In this document: positions 7,543-20,315 of the stretch, one piece after another | Numbering within the stretch: position 1 is the stretch's first letter | Layout: each line of letters opens with the position of its first letter | Source of the DNA: Jiangella sp. DSM 45060 | GTDB lineage: Bacteria > Actinomycetota > Actinomycetes > Jiangellales > Jiangellaceae | DNA: 64,000 nucleotides | Direction of reading: 5' to 3' | Assembly (NCBI RefSeq): GCF_900105175.1 | Contig: NZ_LT629771.1 | Span: 7,150,622-7,214,621 of the forward strand | Made by a program: the position numbers and the translations under genes | The notes under the pieces: model-generated | What the model saw: the letters and a program-made list of their open reading frames with translations, nothing else | Told to the model about the DNA's origin: nothing | Databases searched by the model: none

Positions 7543-9474
7543 GTGAGTGTGCACCCGCTGGATCCGTTGACGGCGGACGAGATCGACCTCGTCCGGGAGC
7601 TGCTGACGTCGGCGCACGGCGTCGGCGCGGGCTGGCGGTACGCGTCGATCGAGACCGTCGAGCCGGCCAAGGCCGACCTGGCGGCGTACGCGGACGGCGG
7701 GCCGCTGCCGCCCCGGCGCGCCGAGGTGGTCTGCTTCCGGCGCCGCGACGGCGAGACGCACCGCGCGCGGGTGGACCTGTCCGCCGCGGCCGTCGAGTCG
7801 TTCGAGCCGGTGCCCGGTGTGCAGCCGAACTTCACCATCGACGAGTGGGAGGAGTGCGACCACATGCTCCGCCACCACCCCGACGTGGTGGCGGCGCTGG
7901 CCGGGCGCGGCATCACCGACCTGTCGGCGGTGTTCATCGACACCTGGACGTACGGCGGCGCGCTGGTGCCCGACGCGTACGCCGGGCGCCGGCTGGGCTG
8001 GTCGGACGTGTGGGTGCGGCGGGTGGCCGGCGGCAACCCGTACGCGGGCCCCGTCAACGGGCTGCACTTCGTCGTCGACGTCGGCGCGATGGAGCTGCTG
8101 GAGATCGAGGACACCTACGCGGTGCCGCGACCGGAGATCATGGGCGAGTACCGCCCGCACCTGCTGCCCGAGGCGTTGCGCGGCCACCGCCCGCCGCGCG
8201 CGCCGCTCGAGGTGACCCAGCCCGGCGGCCCGGGGTTCAGCGTCGACGGGCACGAGGTCAGCTGGCAGAACTGGCGGCTGCGCATCGGGTTCAACCACCG
8301 CGAAGGGCTGACGCTGCACCAGGTCGGCTACACCGACGCCGGCCGGGAACGGCCGATCGCGCACAAGCTCTCGTTCGCCGAGATGATGGTCCCGTACCGC
8401 GATCCCGGCGTCGACCACTACCGCCGCACCGCCTTCGACATCGGCGAGTGGGGCCTGGGCTTCCTCACCCAGTCGCTGCGACTGGGCTGCGACTGCCTGG
8501 GCGAGATCCGCTACCTCGACGCGACGATGCACGACTCGACCGGCCGGCCGTACACCATCGCGAACGCGATCTGCCTGCACGAGGAGGACTCCGCCGTCGG
8601 CTGGAAGCACGTCGACCACGACGGCGCCGCGGAGGTGCGGCGGCAGCGGCGGTTCGTGGTGTCCTTCCACGTCACCGTCGCCAACTACGAGTACCTGACG
8701 TACTGGCGGTTCTACGAGGACGGCAGCATCGAGTGCGAGGTGCGGGCGACCGGGATCATGGTGGTCTCGCACCTCCCCGAGGGCGCCGCCCATCCGCACG
8801 GGACGCTCGTCGACACCCGCACGTACGCGCCGGTCCACCAGCACTTCGTCGTCGCCCGGCTGGACCTCGACGTCGACGGGACGGACAACACGGTGGTGCG
8901 CTCGGAGACGGTGACCGACCCGATCGGCCCGGCGAACCCGTACGGCCTCGGCGTCCGGCAGGTGAAGGCGCCGATCGTCGTCGAAGGGCCGGACGACTAC
9001 GCCTGGGAGACCCAGCGCGCGTGGTCGGTGGTCAACCCGGACTCGCTCAACGCGCACGGCACGCCCGTCGGGTACAAGCTGGTCCCCGGCGCGGCCATCC
9101 CGTCGTTCTTCGACCCCGCCTCGCCGGTGTTCCAGCGGGCCGAGGTGGTCGGCCACACCGTCTGGGTCACCCCGCACGACCCGGACCAGCGCTGGCCGGC
9201 CGGCGAGTTCGTCAACCAGGGCGGTCCCGGCATGGGCATGCCGCAGTGGGTGGCGGCGCGACGCGCGACGGACCGCACCGACGTGGTGCTGTGGTACGTG
9301 TTCGGCATCCACCACATCCCGCGCCCCGAGGACTGGCCGGTGATGCCGGTGGACACGATCTCGTTCTGGCTCAAGCCGTCGGGGTTCTTCGACCGCAACC
9401 CCGCGCTGGACGTCGAGCCGCACCCGGCGCCGCATTGTCACGCACCGGTCACACCGCCCCCCACGAGTACGTGA
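7543..9474 (+). CDS. Copper-containing primary-amine oxidase
   Basis: The 643-residue protein matches the usual length of bacterial copper amine oxidases. The tyrosine that becomes topaquinone is in TVANYEY (Tyr near residue 382). The catalytic base is in AFDIGEWGLG (Asp near 299). Copper ligands are the VHQHF pair and a later histidine in GIHHIPRPEDWPVMP. It oxidises primary amines to aldehyde, ammonia and hydrogen peroxide. The neighbouring genes point to putrescine giving 4-aminobutanal. The GTG start follows the previous stop by 4 nt. No signal peptide is seen. Its 3' end overlaps the convergent Lrp gene. Confidence 0.93.
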   Translation: MSVHPLDPLTADEIDLVRELLTSAHGVGAGWRYASIETVEPAKADLAAYADGGPLPPRRAEVVCFRRRDGETHRARVDLSAAAVESFEPVPGVQPNFTIDEWEECDHMLRHHPDVVAALAGRGITDLSAVFIDTWTYGGALVPDAYAGRRLGWSDVWVRRVAGGNPYAGPVNGLHFVVDVGAMELLEIEDTYAVPRPEIMGEYRPHLLPEALRGHRPPRAPLEVTQPGGPGFSVDGHEVSWQNWRLRIGFNHREGLTLHQVGYTDAGRERPIAHKLSFAEMMVPYRDPGVDHYRRTAFDIGEWGLGFLTQSLRLGCDCLGEIRYLDATMHDSTGRPYTIANAICLHEEDSAVGWKHVDHDGAAEVRRQRRFVVSFHVTVANYEYLTYWRFYEDGSIECEVRATGIMVVSHLPEGAAHPHGTLVDTRTYAPVHQHFVVARLDLDVDGTDNTVVRSETVTDPIGPANPYGLGVRQVKAPIVVEGPDDYAWETQRAWSVVNPDSLNAHGTPVGYKLVPGAAIPSFFDPASPVFQRAEVVGHTVWVTPHDPDQRWPAGEFVNQGGPGMGMPQWVAARRATDRTDVVLWYVFGIHHIPRPEDWPVMPVDTISFWLKPSGFFDRNPALDVEPHPAPHCHAPVTPPPTST

Positions 9475-9922
9475 CCTTCTCGATCTTCAGGTAGGTGAAC
9501 AGCTCGGTGCTGCGCACCCCGGGCGTGCGGCGGATGACGTCGTTGAGGATGCGCAGCAGCTCGCCCGGGTCGCGGCCGAGGACCTCGATGAGGATGTCGT
9601 AGCGCCCGGCCGACAGCACCACGTAGACGACCTCCTCGACCGCCGCCAGCGCCGACGCGACCTCCTGGAGGTCGCCGTCGACGTTGATGCCGATCATGGC
9701 CTGGACGTCGAAGCCCATCTTGAGCGGCTCGGAGACGGCCACCACCTCGATGGCGCCGCTGTCGATGAGGCGCTGGACGCGTTGCCGGGCGGCCGCGCGG
9801 GAGAGGCCCACCTGGGGGCCCAGCTTCGAGTAGGCGATGCGTCCGTCGACCTGGAGGACGCGGATGATCGCCTTGTCGATCTCGTCGAGTTCGACCTGCT
9901 GCGGACGCGATCCGTTGACCAC
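9449..9922 (-). CDS. Lrp/AsnC-family transcriptional regulator
   Basis: The 157-residue protein begins at a GTG with AGGGAGG 6 nt upstream; the open frame continues further, but no better start is seen. An N-terminal HTH (LDEIDKAIIRVLQVDGRIAY, then LGPQVGLSRAAARQRVQRL) is followed by the RAM ligand-binding domain. It sits between the amine oxidase operon (convergent, 26-bp overlap) and the divergently transcribed 18-kb amidase/transporter locus, so it may regulate either or both in response to an amino acid or amine. Confidence 0.92.
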   Translation of the reverse strand: MVNGSRPQQVELDEIDKAIIRVLQVDGRIAYSKLGPQVGLSRAAARQRVQRLIDSGAIEVVAVSEPLKMGFDVQAMIGINVDGDLQEVASALAAVEEVVYVVLSAGRYDILIEVLGRDPGELLRILNDVIRRTPGVRSTELFTYLKIEKVTYSWGAV

Positions 9923-10195
9923 GACGGCCTCCCTGAGTGGACGTTCTGCAGGGGCAATCCAATCGCACGGAATCGGCCCGCGCAACCGAACAATGCGCTC
10001 GCGGAAAGGTGGCCTCACTGACGATATGCACGTACTTGCTGATACAGCAGGCAGATCAAAACGCTCTCGAAACGTTGAAGAATCAATCCAATGAATCGTG
10101 AACCAAGATCTAGCCGTCAAAAAGCTTGTCACGCTCTGATCTGAGCGCCATACTGATGGCTCGTTCGAGTTTGCCGGTACCGACAGGAGACTGAC
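9923..10195. other. Regulatory gap between lrp and the amidase locus
   Basis: The gap is about 270 bp and visibly lower in GC than its surroundings. I see no credible gene in it. It must hold the Lrp promoter and the promoter of the large rightward locus; the best candidate for the latter is at 10126-10154. Lrp sites are too degenerate to call by eye. Confidence 0.5.
10126..10154 (+). promoter_or_regulatory. Candidate promoter of the amidase locus
   Basis: TTGTCA, a 17-nt spacer and CATACT resemble sigma-70-type -35 and -10 elements. The site lies about 40 nt before the leader GTG at 10196 and would drive the long co-directional run to 28.3 kb. It is assigned by pattern only. Confidence 0.4.
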
Positions 10196-10228
10196 GTGTC
10201 CGAGCCGTTGAAGCCGAACCATGAGTGA
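10196..10228 (+). CDS. Possible 10-codon leader peptide overlapping the amidase start
   Basis: GTG at 10196 has an AGGAGA ribosome site close upstream and encodes MSEPLKPNHE. Its stop (TGA at 10226-10228) lies just inside the amidase, whose ATG is at 10221. The amidase ATG has no ribosome site of its own, so translation of this leader may deliver ribosomes to it. It may also be nothing more than a misread start region. Confidence 0.35.
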   Translation: MSEPLKPNHE

Positions 10229-11666
10229 CATCGCCGCATTGGATGCCGTCGGACAGGCCGAGCTGGTCCGTTCCGGCGACGTGACCCCACACGACCTGCT
10301 CGACGCGGCGATCAAGCGCATCGAGCAGGTCAACCCGCAGGTCAACGCCGTCATCACCACGATGTACGACGAGGCCGCGGCACAGATCGAGGCAGGACTG
10401 CCGGACGGCCCGTTCACCGGGGTGCCGTTCCTGCTCAAGGACGGCGGCGCCGTCGGGTACGCCGGCACCCGGCTGACGTCCGGCAGCCGCTACCTGCTCG
10501 ACAACGTCTCCGCCGAGGACGGGCCGCTCACCCGCAGGTACCGGGCGGCCGGGCTGGTCTGCTCCGGCAAGACCAACCTGCCGGAGTTCGGCCTGCAGCC
10601 GACCACCGAGCCGGAGGCGTTCGGCCCGACCCGCAACCCGTGGAACCCCGCGCTGACGGCCGGCGGGTCCAGCGGCGGCGCGGCCGCCGCGGTCGCGACC
10701 CGCATGGTGCCGATGGCCAACGCCAGCGACAGCGGCGGGTCCATCCGCATCCCGGCGTCGTGCTGCGGCGTCTTCGGCATGAAGCCGACGCGGCTGCGCA
10801 TCGCGTCCGCGCGCCGGCACCTCGGCGTCTCCATGCGCATGGCGTTCCTCAGCGAGAACTCCATCACGGTGTCGGTGCGCGACTCCGCGGCGCTGCTGGA
10901 CGCCACCGCCGGGCCGGCGCCCGGCGATCCGTTCATCGCGCCGCGGCCGGAGCGGCCGTACCTCGAGGAGGTGTCCCGCGACCCGGGCCGGCTGCGGATC
11001 GTCGTCAGCCGCCGCTCGCCGATGGGCACGCCGCTCGACGCCGACACGCTGGCCGCCGTCGACGACGCCGCCCGGCTGTGCGAGAGCCTGGGCCACATCG
11101 TCGAGGAGGGCGTGCCCACCCTCGACGTCGGCGGCCTGTCCGGCCCGTTCGCCGCCGTGTCGGCCGGCGGGCTGGCCTGGGACATCGCCCGGCTGGAGCG
11201 CTCGACCGGCAAGCCGGCCGTCGAGGAGCTGTTCGAGCCGGCCACCTGGGAACTGATCCAGCGCGGCCGGTCCACGACCACCTCCGTCAGCGACTTCATG
11301 GACGCGCTGGCCGAGCTGCAGACGCTGTGCGACGACCTGGCCGCGTTCCAGGCGCCGTACGACGTGTGGCTCACCCCGACCACGGGCAGCACGCCGCCGC
11401 CGCTGGGCACGTTCGCGTCGACGGCCGACGACCCCACCCGCGGCATGCGTGCGTCGGCCGGCTTCGTCGCCTTCACGTCGCTCATCAACGTCAGCGGCCA
11501 GCCGGCCATGACCGTGCCGCTGTACTGGACCGACGACGGCGTGCCGATCGGCGCGCACTTCGTGGGGCCCTACGGCGACGAGGGGATGCTGTTCCGCCTC
11601 GCCGCGCAACTCGAGCGGGCCCGCCCGTGGGCCGGCCGTATCCCGCCACTCGGCGTCGCCGCCTGA
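10221..11666 (+). CDS. Amidase (amidase-signature family)
   Basis: The 481-residue enzyme has the complete amidase-signature triad: lysine in FLLKDGG (residue 73), the cis-serine in GGSSGGAAAAVA (about 150) and the nucleophilic serine in the SDSGGSIRIPAS stretch. The family hydrolyses amides to acid and ammonia, and specificity cannot be read from sequence. It heads a co-directional locus with an alpha/beta hydrolase, a Liv-type transporter and Hyu proteins, so it probably deamidates the imported compound or an intermediate. It appears cytoplasmic. Confidence 0.93.
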   Translation: MSDIAALDAVGQAELVRSGDVTPHDLLDAAIKRIEQVNPQVNAVITTMYDEAAAQIEAGLPDGPFTGVPFLLKDGGAVGYAGTRLTSGSRYLLDNVSAEDGPLTRRYRAAGLVCSGKTNLPEFGLQPTTEPEAFGPTRNPWNPALTAGGSSGGAAAAVATRMVPMANASDSGGSIRIPASCCGVFGMKPTRLRIASARRHLGVSMRMAFLSENSITVSVRDSAALLDATAGPAPGDPFIAPRPERPYLEEVSRDPGRLRIVVSRRSPMGTPLDADTLAAVDDAARLCESLGHIVEEGVPTLDVGGLSGPFAAVSAGGLAWDIARLERSTGKPAVEELFEPATWELIQRGRSTTTSVSDFMDALAELQTLCDDLAAFQAPYDVWLTPTTGSTPPPLGTFASTADDPTRGMRASAGFVAFTSLINVSGQPAMTVPLYWTDDGVPIGAHFVGPYGDEGMLFRLAAQLERARPWAGRIPPLGVAA

Positions 11667-11711
11667 AGCACCGGCGACCCCGTCGACATCACCGACGAGT
11701 AGGAGCGCCCG

Positions 11712-12947
11712 ATGACCACCGCCGTACCCTCCGTCAACCCGCTCTTCCCGGGCCAGCACTGGACCTCGCACCAGTTCATCGCCGACGAGGTGATGGACGA
11801 CCAGTTCAAGCACCACCTCGGCATGATGCTCTTCGGCATGTCCGACCTCGGCGAATGCCTGGAGGTGGCCCGCTCCATCGCCGTCGACGACGAGGAGAGC
11901 TGGATCCAGGCCTGGACGCCGATGGCGCGGGCCCTGCAGGACCGCGCCGAGTCCGCCGAGGCCGCCGGCCGCACCGTCACCGCGGCCGACTGTCACCTGC
12001 GCGCGTCGACCTACTGGCGCGCCTCGCTCATGCACTTCGGCCCGCCCGACGACCCGCGGATGGCCGAGCACGCCCGCCGCAGCTACCAGCACTACGACCG
12101 CTACCTGGAGCTCAGCGGCTACCCGGGCGAGTACCTCGCCATCCCGTACGAGGGCTCGTCCCTGCCGTCCTACCTCTACCGCAGCCCGGTCGCGGACCCG
12201 TCGGCGCCGCTGCTGATCTTCTTCCAGGGCCGCGACGCCTGGCCCGAGGACACCCGGTGGGTGTACGACGGCGCGATCCGCCGCGGCATCCACTGCCTGG
12301 CCGTCCAGTGTCCCGGCCAGGGCCTGGCGCTGCGGCTCAACGGGCTGCCGTTCCGGCCCGACTGGGAGAACGTCGTGACGCCGATCGTCGACGTCGCGGT
12401 CGGCCTCGACGGCGTCGACGCGGACCGGATCGCGCTGATGGGCCTGAGCTTCGGCGGCTACCTGGCGCCGCGGGCAGCGGCGTACGAGAAGCGGCTGAAG
12501 CTCTGCATCGCCGACCCCGGCGTCCTCAGCTGGTGGGCCAGCATCAGCGCGGGCCTGCCCCCGTCGCTGATGGAGGCCTACGGCGAGGGCCCGGAGGTCT
12601 TCAACGCCGCCGCGGCGGCCATCGCGGAGCAGTCGTCGACGGCCGGCTGGTTCCTGCGCGACTCGTGCTGGAAGCACGGCGTCGACACGCCGTACGCGCT
12701 GATGAAGGAGTTCGAGGCCTGCGACCTCACCGACGTCGCCAAGCTCATCGAGTGCGAGACGCTCGTGATGGACGGCGTCGACGAACGCTTCTCCACCGGT
12801 CAGGCCGAGCAGCTCTACGAGGCGCTCGAGTGCCCCAAGGAGCTGATGCTCTTCGGCACCGAGTCGACCGCTCAACTGCACTGCCAGAACGGCGCCACCG
12901 CCACTGCTGCCGAGCACCTCTTCGACTGGCTGGCCGACCGCCTGTAG
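11712..12947 (+). CDS. Alpha/beta hydrolase, dihydroxypseudooxynicotine hydrolase/Ayg1-like
   Basis: The 411-residue protein has an N-terminal helical domain of about 150 residues before the hydrolase core. The nucleophile is in GLSFGGYLAPRAA, the acid is probably in MDGVDERF, and the histidine is in LHCQNGATATAAEHLFDWL. The HCQ-type histidine motif and the helical cap are typical of 2,6-dihydroxypseudooxynicotine hydrolase and fungal Ayg1, which cleave C-C bonds. The ATG has AGGAG 5-6 nt upstream. C-C or ester cleavage of a catabolic intermediate is inferred. Confidence 0.85.
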   Translation: MTTAVPSVNPLFPGQHWTSHQFIADEVMDDQFKHHLGMMLFGMSDLGECLEVARSIAVDDEESWIQAWTPMARALQDRAESAEAAGRTVTAADCHLRASTYWRASLMHFGPPDDPRMAEHARRSYQHYDRYLELSGYPGEYLAIPYEGSSLPSYLYRSPVADPSAPLLIFFQGRDAWPEDTRWVYDGAIRRGIHCLAVQCPGQGLALRLNGLPFRPDWENVVTPIVDVAVGLDGVDADRIALMGLSFGGYLAPRAAAYEKRLKLCIADPGVLSWWASISAGLPPSLMEAYGEGPEVFNAAAAAIAEQSSTAGWFLRDSCWKHGVDTPYALMKEFEACDLTDVAKLIECETLVMDGVDERFSTGQAEQLYEALECPKELMLFGTESTAQLHCQNGATATAAEHLFDWLADRL

Positions 12948-12976
12948 CGGGCGCCCTCATCTACGGAGAGTCCCTC

Positions 12977-14470
12977 ATGCGTTCTGACGGATTACGAGCC
13001 TGCGCGCTCGCTCTTGGATGTCTGATCGTGGCCGGCGGCTGTTCGGGCGTCGTCCGCAGCACCGACGACGACCCCGCCGCCGCACCGACCTCGTCGGCGC
13101 CGGGCGTCGCCGAGTCGTTCGACAGCCGGTTCACCGGCACTGAGGCGTTCTGCACCGCGGACACCGGCGACCACCAGCCGGAGGAGGTCGAGCCGGGCAT
13201 CACCGCCGACTCGGTGGTCCTGACGAACGTGCGGCTGCGGCTGGAGGACCTCGTGGAGGTCGGCTTCGCCGAGGACGTCGGCGACACCGCCGACCAGGTC
13301 GAGACGTTCGTGCGCATCGTCAACGAGGAGTGCGGCGGCATCAACGGGCGCCTGATCGAGCTGAACACCGTCGAGGTCGCGGTGCCCGGGTTCGGCGCCA
13401 CCGATCCGCAGGTCGAGGCCCAGCAGGTGTGCACGCAGATCGCGAAGGACCAGCACGCCCTCGGCGCCTTCTCCTTCACCGGGGTCGGGAACCCGCTGGC
13501 CGGGTGCCTCACCGGGCCCAACGACGTCATCTACGTGACGACGTACGACCTCGGCGCGCAGGACTTCGACGCCGCCGACGGCATGCTGTTCTCGGTCAAC
13601 CACTCGCCGGCCGACATCCTCACCTACGCCGCGAGGGAGCTGGCCGGCGAGCTCGAGGGCCGGCCGATCGGCGTCGTCTACACCGACACCGAACCGAACC
13701 CGCAGGTCGTCCAGGAAGGCCTGGTCGCCGAGCTGGAACGGCTCGGCCTCGACGTCGCCCGCGTCGACGCCATCGGCTGCGACGCCGGCAACTGCACCGA
13801 CGGCCTGATCGAGTCGGTGCAGGGCATGCGCGCCGACGGCGTCGAGGTGGTGTTCCCGCTGCTCGACACCATCACCATGCCCACGTACCTGGGCGAGATG
13901 GTCACGCAGGGCTTCCAGCCCGGCGACGTCGAGTTCGTGAACACCAGCTTCCAGGCCCAGGACAGCGAGCTGGTCACCGGCAAGATCGTCCAGTTCGCCG
14001 GCGAGGCCGCGGCCGCGCTCTACAACGGCGCCACGATCGTCTCGGGCAGCCGGGCCGGCGAGCACCGCCTCGACGACTTCGTCCCCGACCCGTTCGTCGA
14101 GATGTGCAACAGCGTCTACGCCGAGTACAGCGACGTGATCGACGCGCCGTACGACCTGCTCGACGACGCCGACAACCTGCGGGCGAGCAACGTGGCCTCC
14201 AGCTGTTCGGGGATCCGGCTGTTCGCCCGGGCGATCGAGGCGGCCGGTGCGAACCCGACCCGGCAGGACGTCGCGGCCGTCCTGGCCGGCTTCGGCGACT
14301 TCGACCACGGCGAGTCGCTGCCGGCGAGCTTCGGCCCCGGCAAACCGACCGGCCCCGACGCGATCGTGATCGAGCGGTTCCACTATCCGTGCCCGGCGGA
14401 GTTCGGCAGCGCCTCACCGCACTGCATCGTGCCCGAGACCGACTTCCTCCCGCTGCCGGCCGATGACTGA
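12977..14470 (+). CDS. Liv-type ABC transporter substrate-binding lipoprotein
   Basis: The 497-residue protein starts at an ATG with GGAGAG upstream; the much longer open frame to the left is out of frame with the hydrolase and is not a gene. A signal peptide ends in a slightly weak lipobox (IVAGGC, cysteine near residue 22), followed by an acidic, Ser/Pro/Ala-rich linker. The rest has the layout of type-1 periplasmic binding proteins used by branched-chain amino acid/amide importers. It would be tethered outside the membrane and feed the fused Liv proteins downstream. The next gene overlaps its end by 8 bp. Confidence 0.88.
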   Translation: MRSDGLRACALALGCLIVAGGCSGVVRSTDDDPAAAPTSSAPGVAESFDSRFTGTEAFCTADTGDHQPEEVEPGITADSVVLTNVRLRLEDLVEVGFAEDVGDTADQVETFVRIVNEECGGINGRLIELNTVEVAVPGFGATDPQVEAQQVCTQIAKDQHALGAFSFTGVGNPLAGCLTGPNDVIYVTTYDLGAQDFDAADGMLFSVNHSPADILTYAARELAGELEGRPIGVVYTDTEPNPQVVQEGLVAELERLGLDVARVDAIGCDAGNCTDGLIESVQGMRADGVEVVFPLLDTITMPTYLGEMVTQGFQPGDVEFVNTSFQAQDSELVTGKIVQFAGEAAAALYNGATIVSGSRAGEHRLDDFVPDPFVEMCNSVYAEYSDVIDAPYDLLDDADNLRASNVASSCSGIRLFARAIEAAGANPTRQDVAAVLAGFGDFDHGESLPASFGPGKPTGPDAIVIERFHYPCPAEFGSASPHCIVPETDFLPLPADD

Positions 14471-16687
14471 GCCGGCGGATCCGGGCGGGCCGCGGACCGC
14501 GACGCTGACCGCGGCGGTCCTGGCGGAGGAGTCGCGGCGGCAGGAGGCGCAGAGCCAGCGGTCCGAGCCGCTGGTGCTGCCCGACGAGCTGCTGCCGGCG
14601 GTCGGCGCCGCAGAGCTGTCGGTACGCGAGACGCTGCGCCGCGGCGGCTGGGCGATCGTGACGCTGGCCGTGCTGCTCGTGGTCATCGAGCAGCTCAGCC
14701 GCGAGACCACGAACGTGCTCGCGCCGGACATCCGCGCCTACTTCGGGCTGTCCGACACCGGGCTGATGGCGCTGGCCAGCTTCGGCGGCATCGCGCTGGT
14801 GCTCGGCGCGGTGCCGATGGCGTGGCTGGCCGACCGCGTGCCGCGCAAGTACGTCGTGGCCGGCTCCGCCGGTGGCGCGGCGATCTGCCTGGTCGGTGCG
14901 GCCCTGGCGGGCAACACGTTCCAGCTGTTCCTCGCCTACTCGGGCATCGGGCTCGCCGCCGCCTACTCCACGCCGGTGTTCGGCTCGCTCATCTCCGACG
15001 GCTATCCGCTGGAGGGCCGCGGGCGGATCTTCTCGCTGCACGCGATGGCGACGCCGCTGGGCCTGGCGCTCGGGCCGTTCACCGCCGGGAGCATCGCCAC
15101 CTTGGCCGGCGGCGCTGAGGGCTGGCGGTGGGCGTACCTCGCCCTGGCCGTGCCGGTCGCGGTGCTGGCGATCGCAGCGCTGGTGTTCCTGCGCGAGCCG
15201 GTGCGCGGACGGTACGAGCAGGAGACGGTCACCGGCGAGGTGCTGGACCAGAGCGATCGCGGCGGCGAGCTGCCGATCACCATCGGGACGGCGTTCGCCC
15301 GGATGAAGAAGATCAAGACCTTCTACTTCATGTGCCTCGGCATCGGCGCGCTCGGGCTCGCCCTCATCACCGTCCCGCTGCAGCTGACGCTGTTGCTGCG
15401 GGACGAGTACGGGTACGGCGCCTTCACCCGCGGCTGGATCCTGTCGCTCTGCCAGATCCCGTCGATCGTCGCCATGCTGATCGCCGGCCGGCGCTTCGAC
15501 CGGATGTACCGGGTCGACCCCGCCCGCACGATGCGGGTGGCGGGCTTCGCCATCGTCGCCTACGGCGTGCTGACGCTGGTCGCGCTGCGGCTGCAGCAGC
15601 CGGCGCTGCTGCTGGTCTGCTACGCGCTGGCGACCGCGTTCACCGGCATGGCGCTGGTGGCGATCAACCCGCTGGTGGCCTCCGTCGCGCCGTACCGGCT
15701 GCGGGCCCAGGCGTTCGCCATCGTGCCGATCTTCACGTTCCTGATGGGCGGCTTCCTCGGCGCGCTGGTGGTGGGCGCCATCTCCGACGCGCACGGCCAG
15801 CGGGTCGCGCTGACCATCGCGGTGCCGGTGTCGACGGTCGCCGGCGGCTACCTGTTCCACCGCGGCGCCCGCTACCTGCGTCAGGACATCTCACGGGCGG
15901 TCGAGGAGCTGCTGGAGGAACAGGAGGAGCGCCGCCGGATCGCCGCCGACCCGCAGGGCACCCCGGTGCTGCAGGTGCGCAACCTGGACTTCAGCTACGG
16001 CACGGTGCAGGTGCTGTTCGGCATCGACCTGGAGGTGGCGCGCGGCGAGGTGCTGGCGCTGCTCGGCACGAACGGCGCCGGCAAGTCGAGCCTGTTGCGG
16101 GTCATCAGCGGGCTGGGCATCCCCGACCGCGGTGTCATCCGGCTCAACGGGCGGTCGCTCACCTACGCCGAGGCGGAGCTGCGCTTCCGCGCCGGGGTCG
16201 TGCAGCTGCGCGGCGGCGCGGGCGTCTTCCCCGAGCTGACGGTGACGGAGAACCTGCGGACCGCGCTGCTCACCACCGACCTGTCACCGGCGGAGGCGAA
16301 GGACCGGGTCGACCGCGCCCTCGGCCGGTTCCCGGCGCTGGCCGACGCCCGGCAGTGCCGCGCCTGCGACCTGTCCGGCGGGCAGCAGCAGATGGTCGCG
16401 CTGGCGATGACGCTGGTGCACGAGCCCGAGCTGCTGATCATCGACGAGCTGTCGCTCGGGCTGGCGCCGGTCGTGGTGCAGGAGCTGCTCGCCGTCGTCG
16501 AGGAGCTCAAGCGCGAGGGCACGACGATGATCATCGTCGAGCAGTCGCTCAACCTCGCGCTCTCCTTCGCCGACCGCGCCGTCTTCATGGAGAAGGGGCG
16601 GATCATGTTCGAGGGCTCGGCCGCCGAACTGGCCGGCCGCGACGACCTCGTCAGAGCCGTGTTCCTCGGCGAGACGCGGGGGTCGCG

Positions 16688-16691
<4 letters not shown>
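14463..16691 (+). CDS. MFS transporter fused to LivF-type ABC ATPase
   Basis: The 742-residue protein joins two transporter classes in one continuous frame. Residues about 60-475 form a complete 12-helix-like MFS domain with motif A (AWLADRVPRK). Residues about 501-742 are a LivF-like ATPase: Walker A LLGTNGAGKSS near 535, signature LSGGQQQM near 637, Walker B LLIIDELSLGLAP near 657. It lies between the binding lipoprotein and the LivHMG fusion, with overlaps at both ends, so the ATPase half should energise that importer. The MFS half could be a second route for the substrate, an exporter or a scaffold. No frameshift or internal start is evident. Confidence 0.92.
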
Positions 16692-19546
<2,855 letters not shown>

Positions 19547-19556
19547 AAGGGAGCTC

Positions 19557-20315
19557 ATGACGTCCGAAAACCCCTTCGGGTTGACCGGGAGAGTCTCCGT
19601 CGTGACCGGTGCCAGCTCGGGCATCGGCGCCGAGATCGCACGTGCCCTCGGAGCGGCCGGCAGCGCCGTCGTGCTGGTCGGCCGGTCCCCGGACCGGCTG
19701 GCCGCGGCCGCCGAGGCGGTCGCCGCCACCGGCGCGCCGACCGCCACCGTCGCCGTCGACCTCTGCCAGGACGACGCGCCGGACGCGATCGTCGCGCAGG
19801 CGCTGGCCGCCTTCGGCCGGATCGACGTCCTCGTCCACTCCGCCGGGATCTACGCCCAGGCGTCGCTGGCCGACACCGGCGACGACCTCCTCGACGAGCA
19901 CTGGGCGACGAACGTGCGCGCGCCGTACCGGCTCACCCGGTCGGTCACCCCGCACCTCGGGTCCGGCGGGTCGATCGTCTTCGTGTCGTCGATGTCCGGG
20001 CACGTCGGCTCGCCCAACGACTCGGCCTACTGCCTGTCCAAGGGGGCCATCGAACTGCTGGTCAAGGCGCTCGCGACGGAGCTGGCGCCGGCCGGCGTGC
20101 GGGTCAACGCGGTGGCACCGGGCAACGTCCACACGCCGATGAACCGCGACCTCATCACGCCGGAGGTGGAGAAGGAGATCCTCGCGATGACGCCGGCCGG
20201 GCGCATCGGCGAGGTGGGCGACATCAGCCCGGCCGTGGTGTACCTGGCGTCGGCGGCGTCCGGCTACGTGACCGGCGTCAGCCTGCTCGTCGACGGCGGG
20301 GTGGTGGCGCAGTGA
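19557..20315 (+). CDS. Short-chain dehydrogenase/reductase
   Basis: The 252-residue protein has all classical SDR motifs: TGASSGIG for the cofactor, VHSAG (NAG equivalent), the catalytic serine in VSSMSGHVG, and YCLSK (Tyr near residue 158, Lys 162). An AAGGGAG ribosome site precedes the ATG. It should interconvert an alcohol and a ketone on a pathway intermediate using NAD(P). Its stop overlaps the next start (GTGA), so the two are translated together. The substrate is unknown. Confidence 0.93.
   Translation: MTSENPFGLTGRVSVVTGASSGIGAEIARALGAAGSAVVLVGRSPDRLAAAAEAVAATGAPTATVAVDLCQDDAPDAIVAQALAAFGRIDVLVHSAGIYAQASLADTGDDLLDEHWATNVRAPYRLTRSVTPHLGSGGSIVFVSSMSGHVGSPNDSAYCLSKGAIELLVKALATELAPAGVRVNAVAPGNVHTPMNRDLITPEVEKEILAMTPAGRIGEVGDISPAVVYLASAASGYVTGVSLLVDGGVVAQ

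Noticed and set aside
9923-10468. N-terminal extension of the Lrp frame
   Set aside because: It runs antisense through the regulatory gap and amidase start; a GTG with AGGAGG-like site at 9922 gives a normal Lrp length.
10640-12976. 5' part of the very long frame ending at 14470
   Set aside because: It overlaps the amidase and hydrolase out of frame with shadow-type composition; the lipoprotein signal peptide at 12977 marks the real start.
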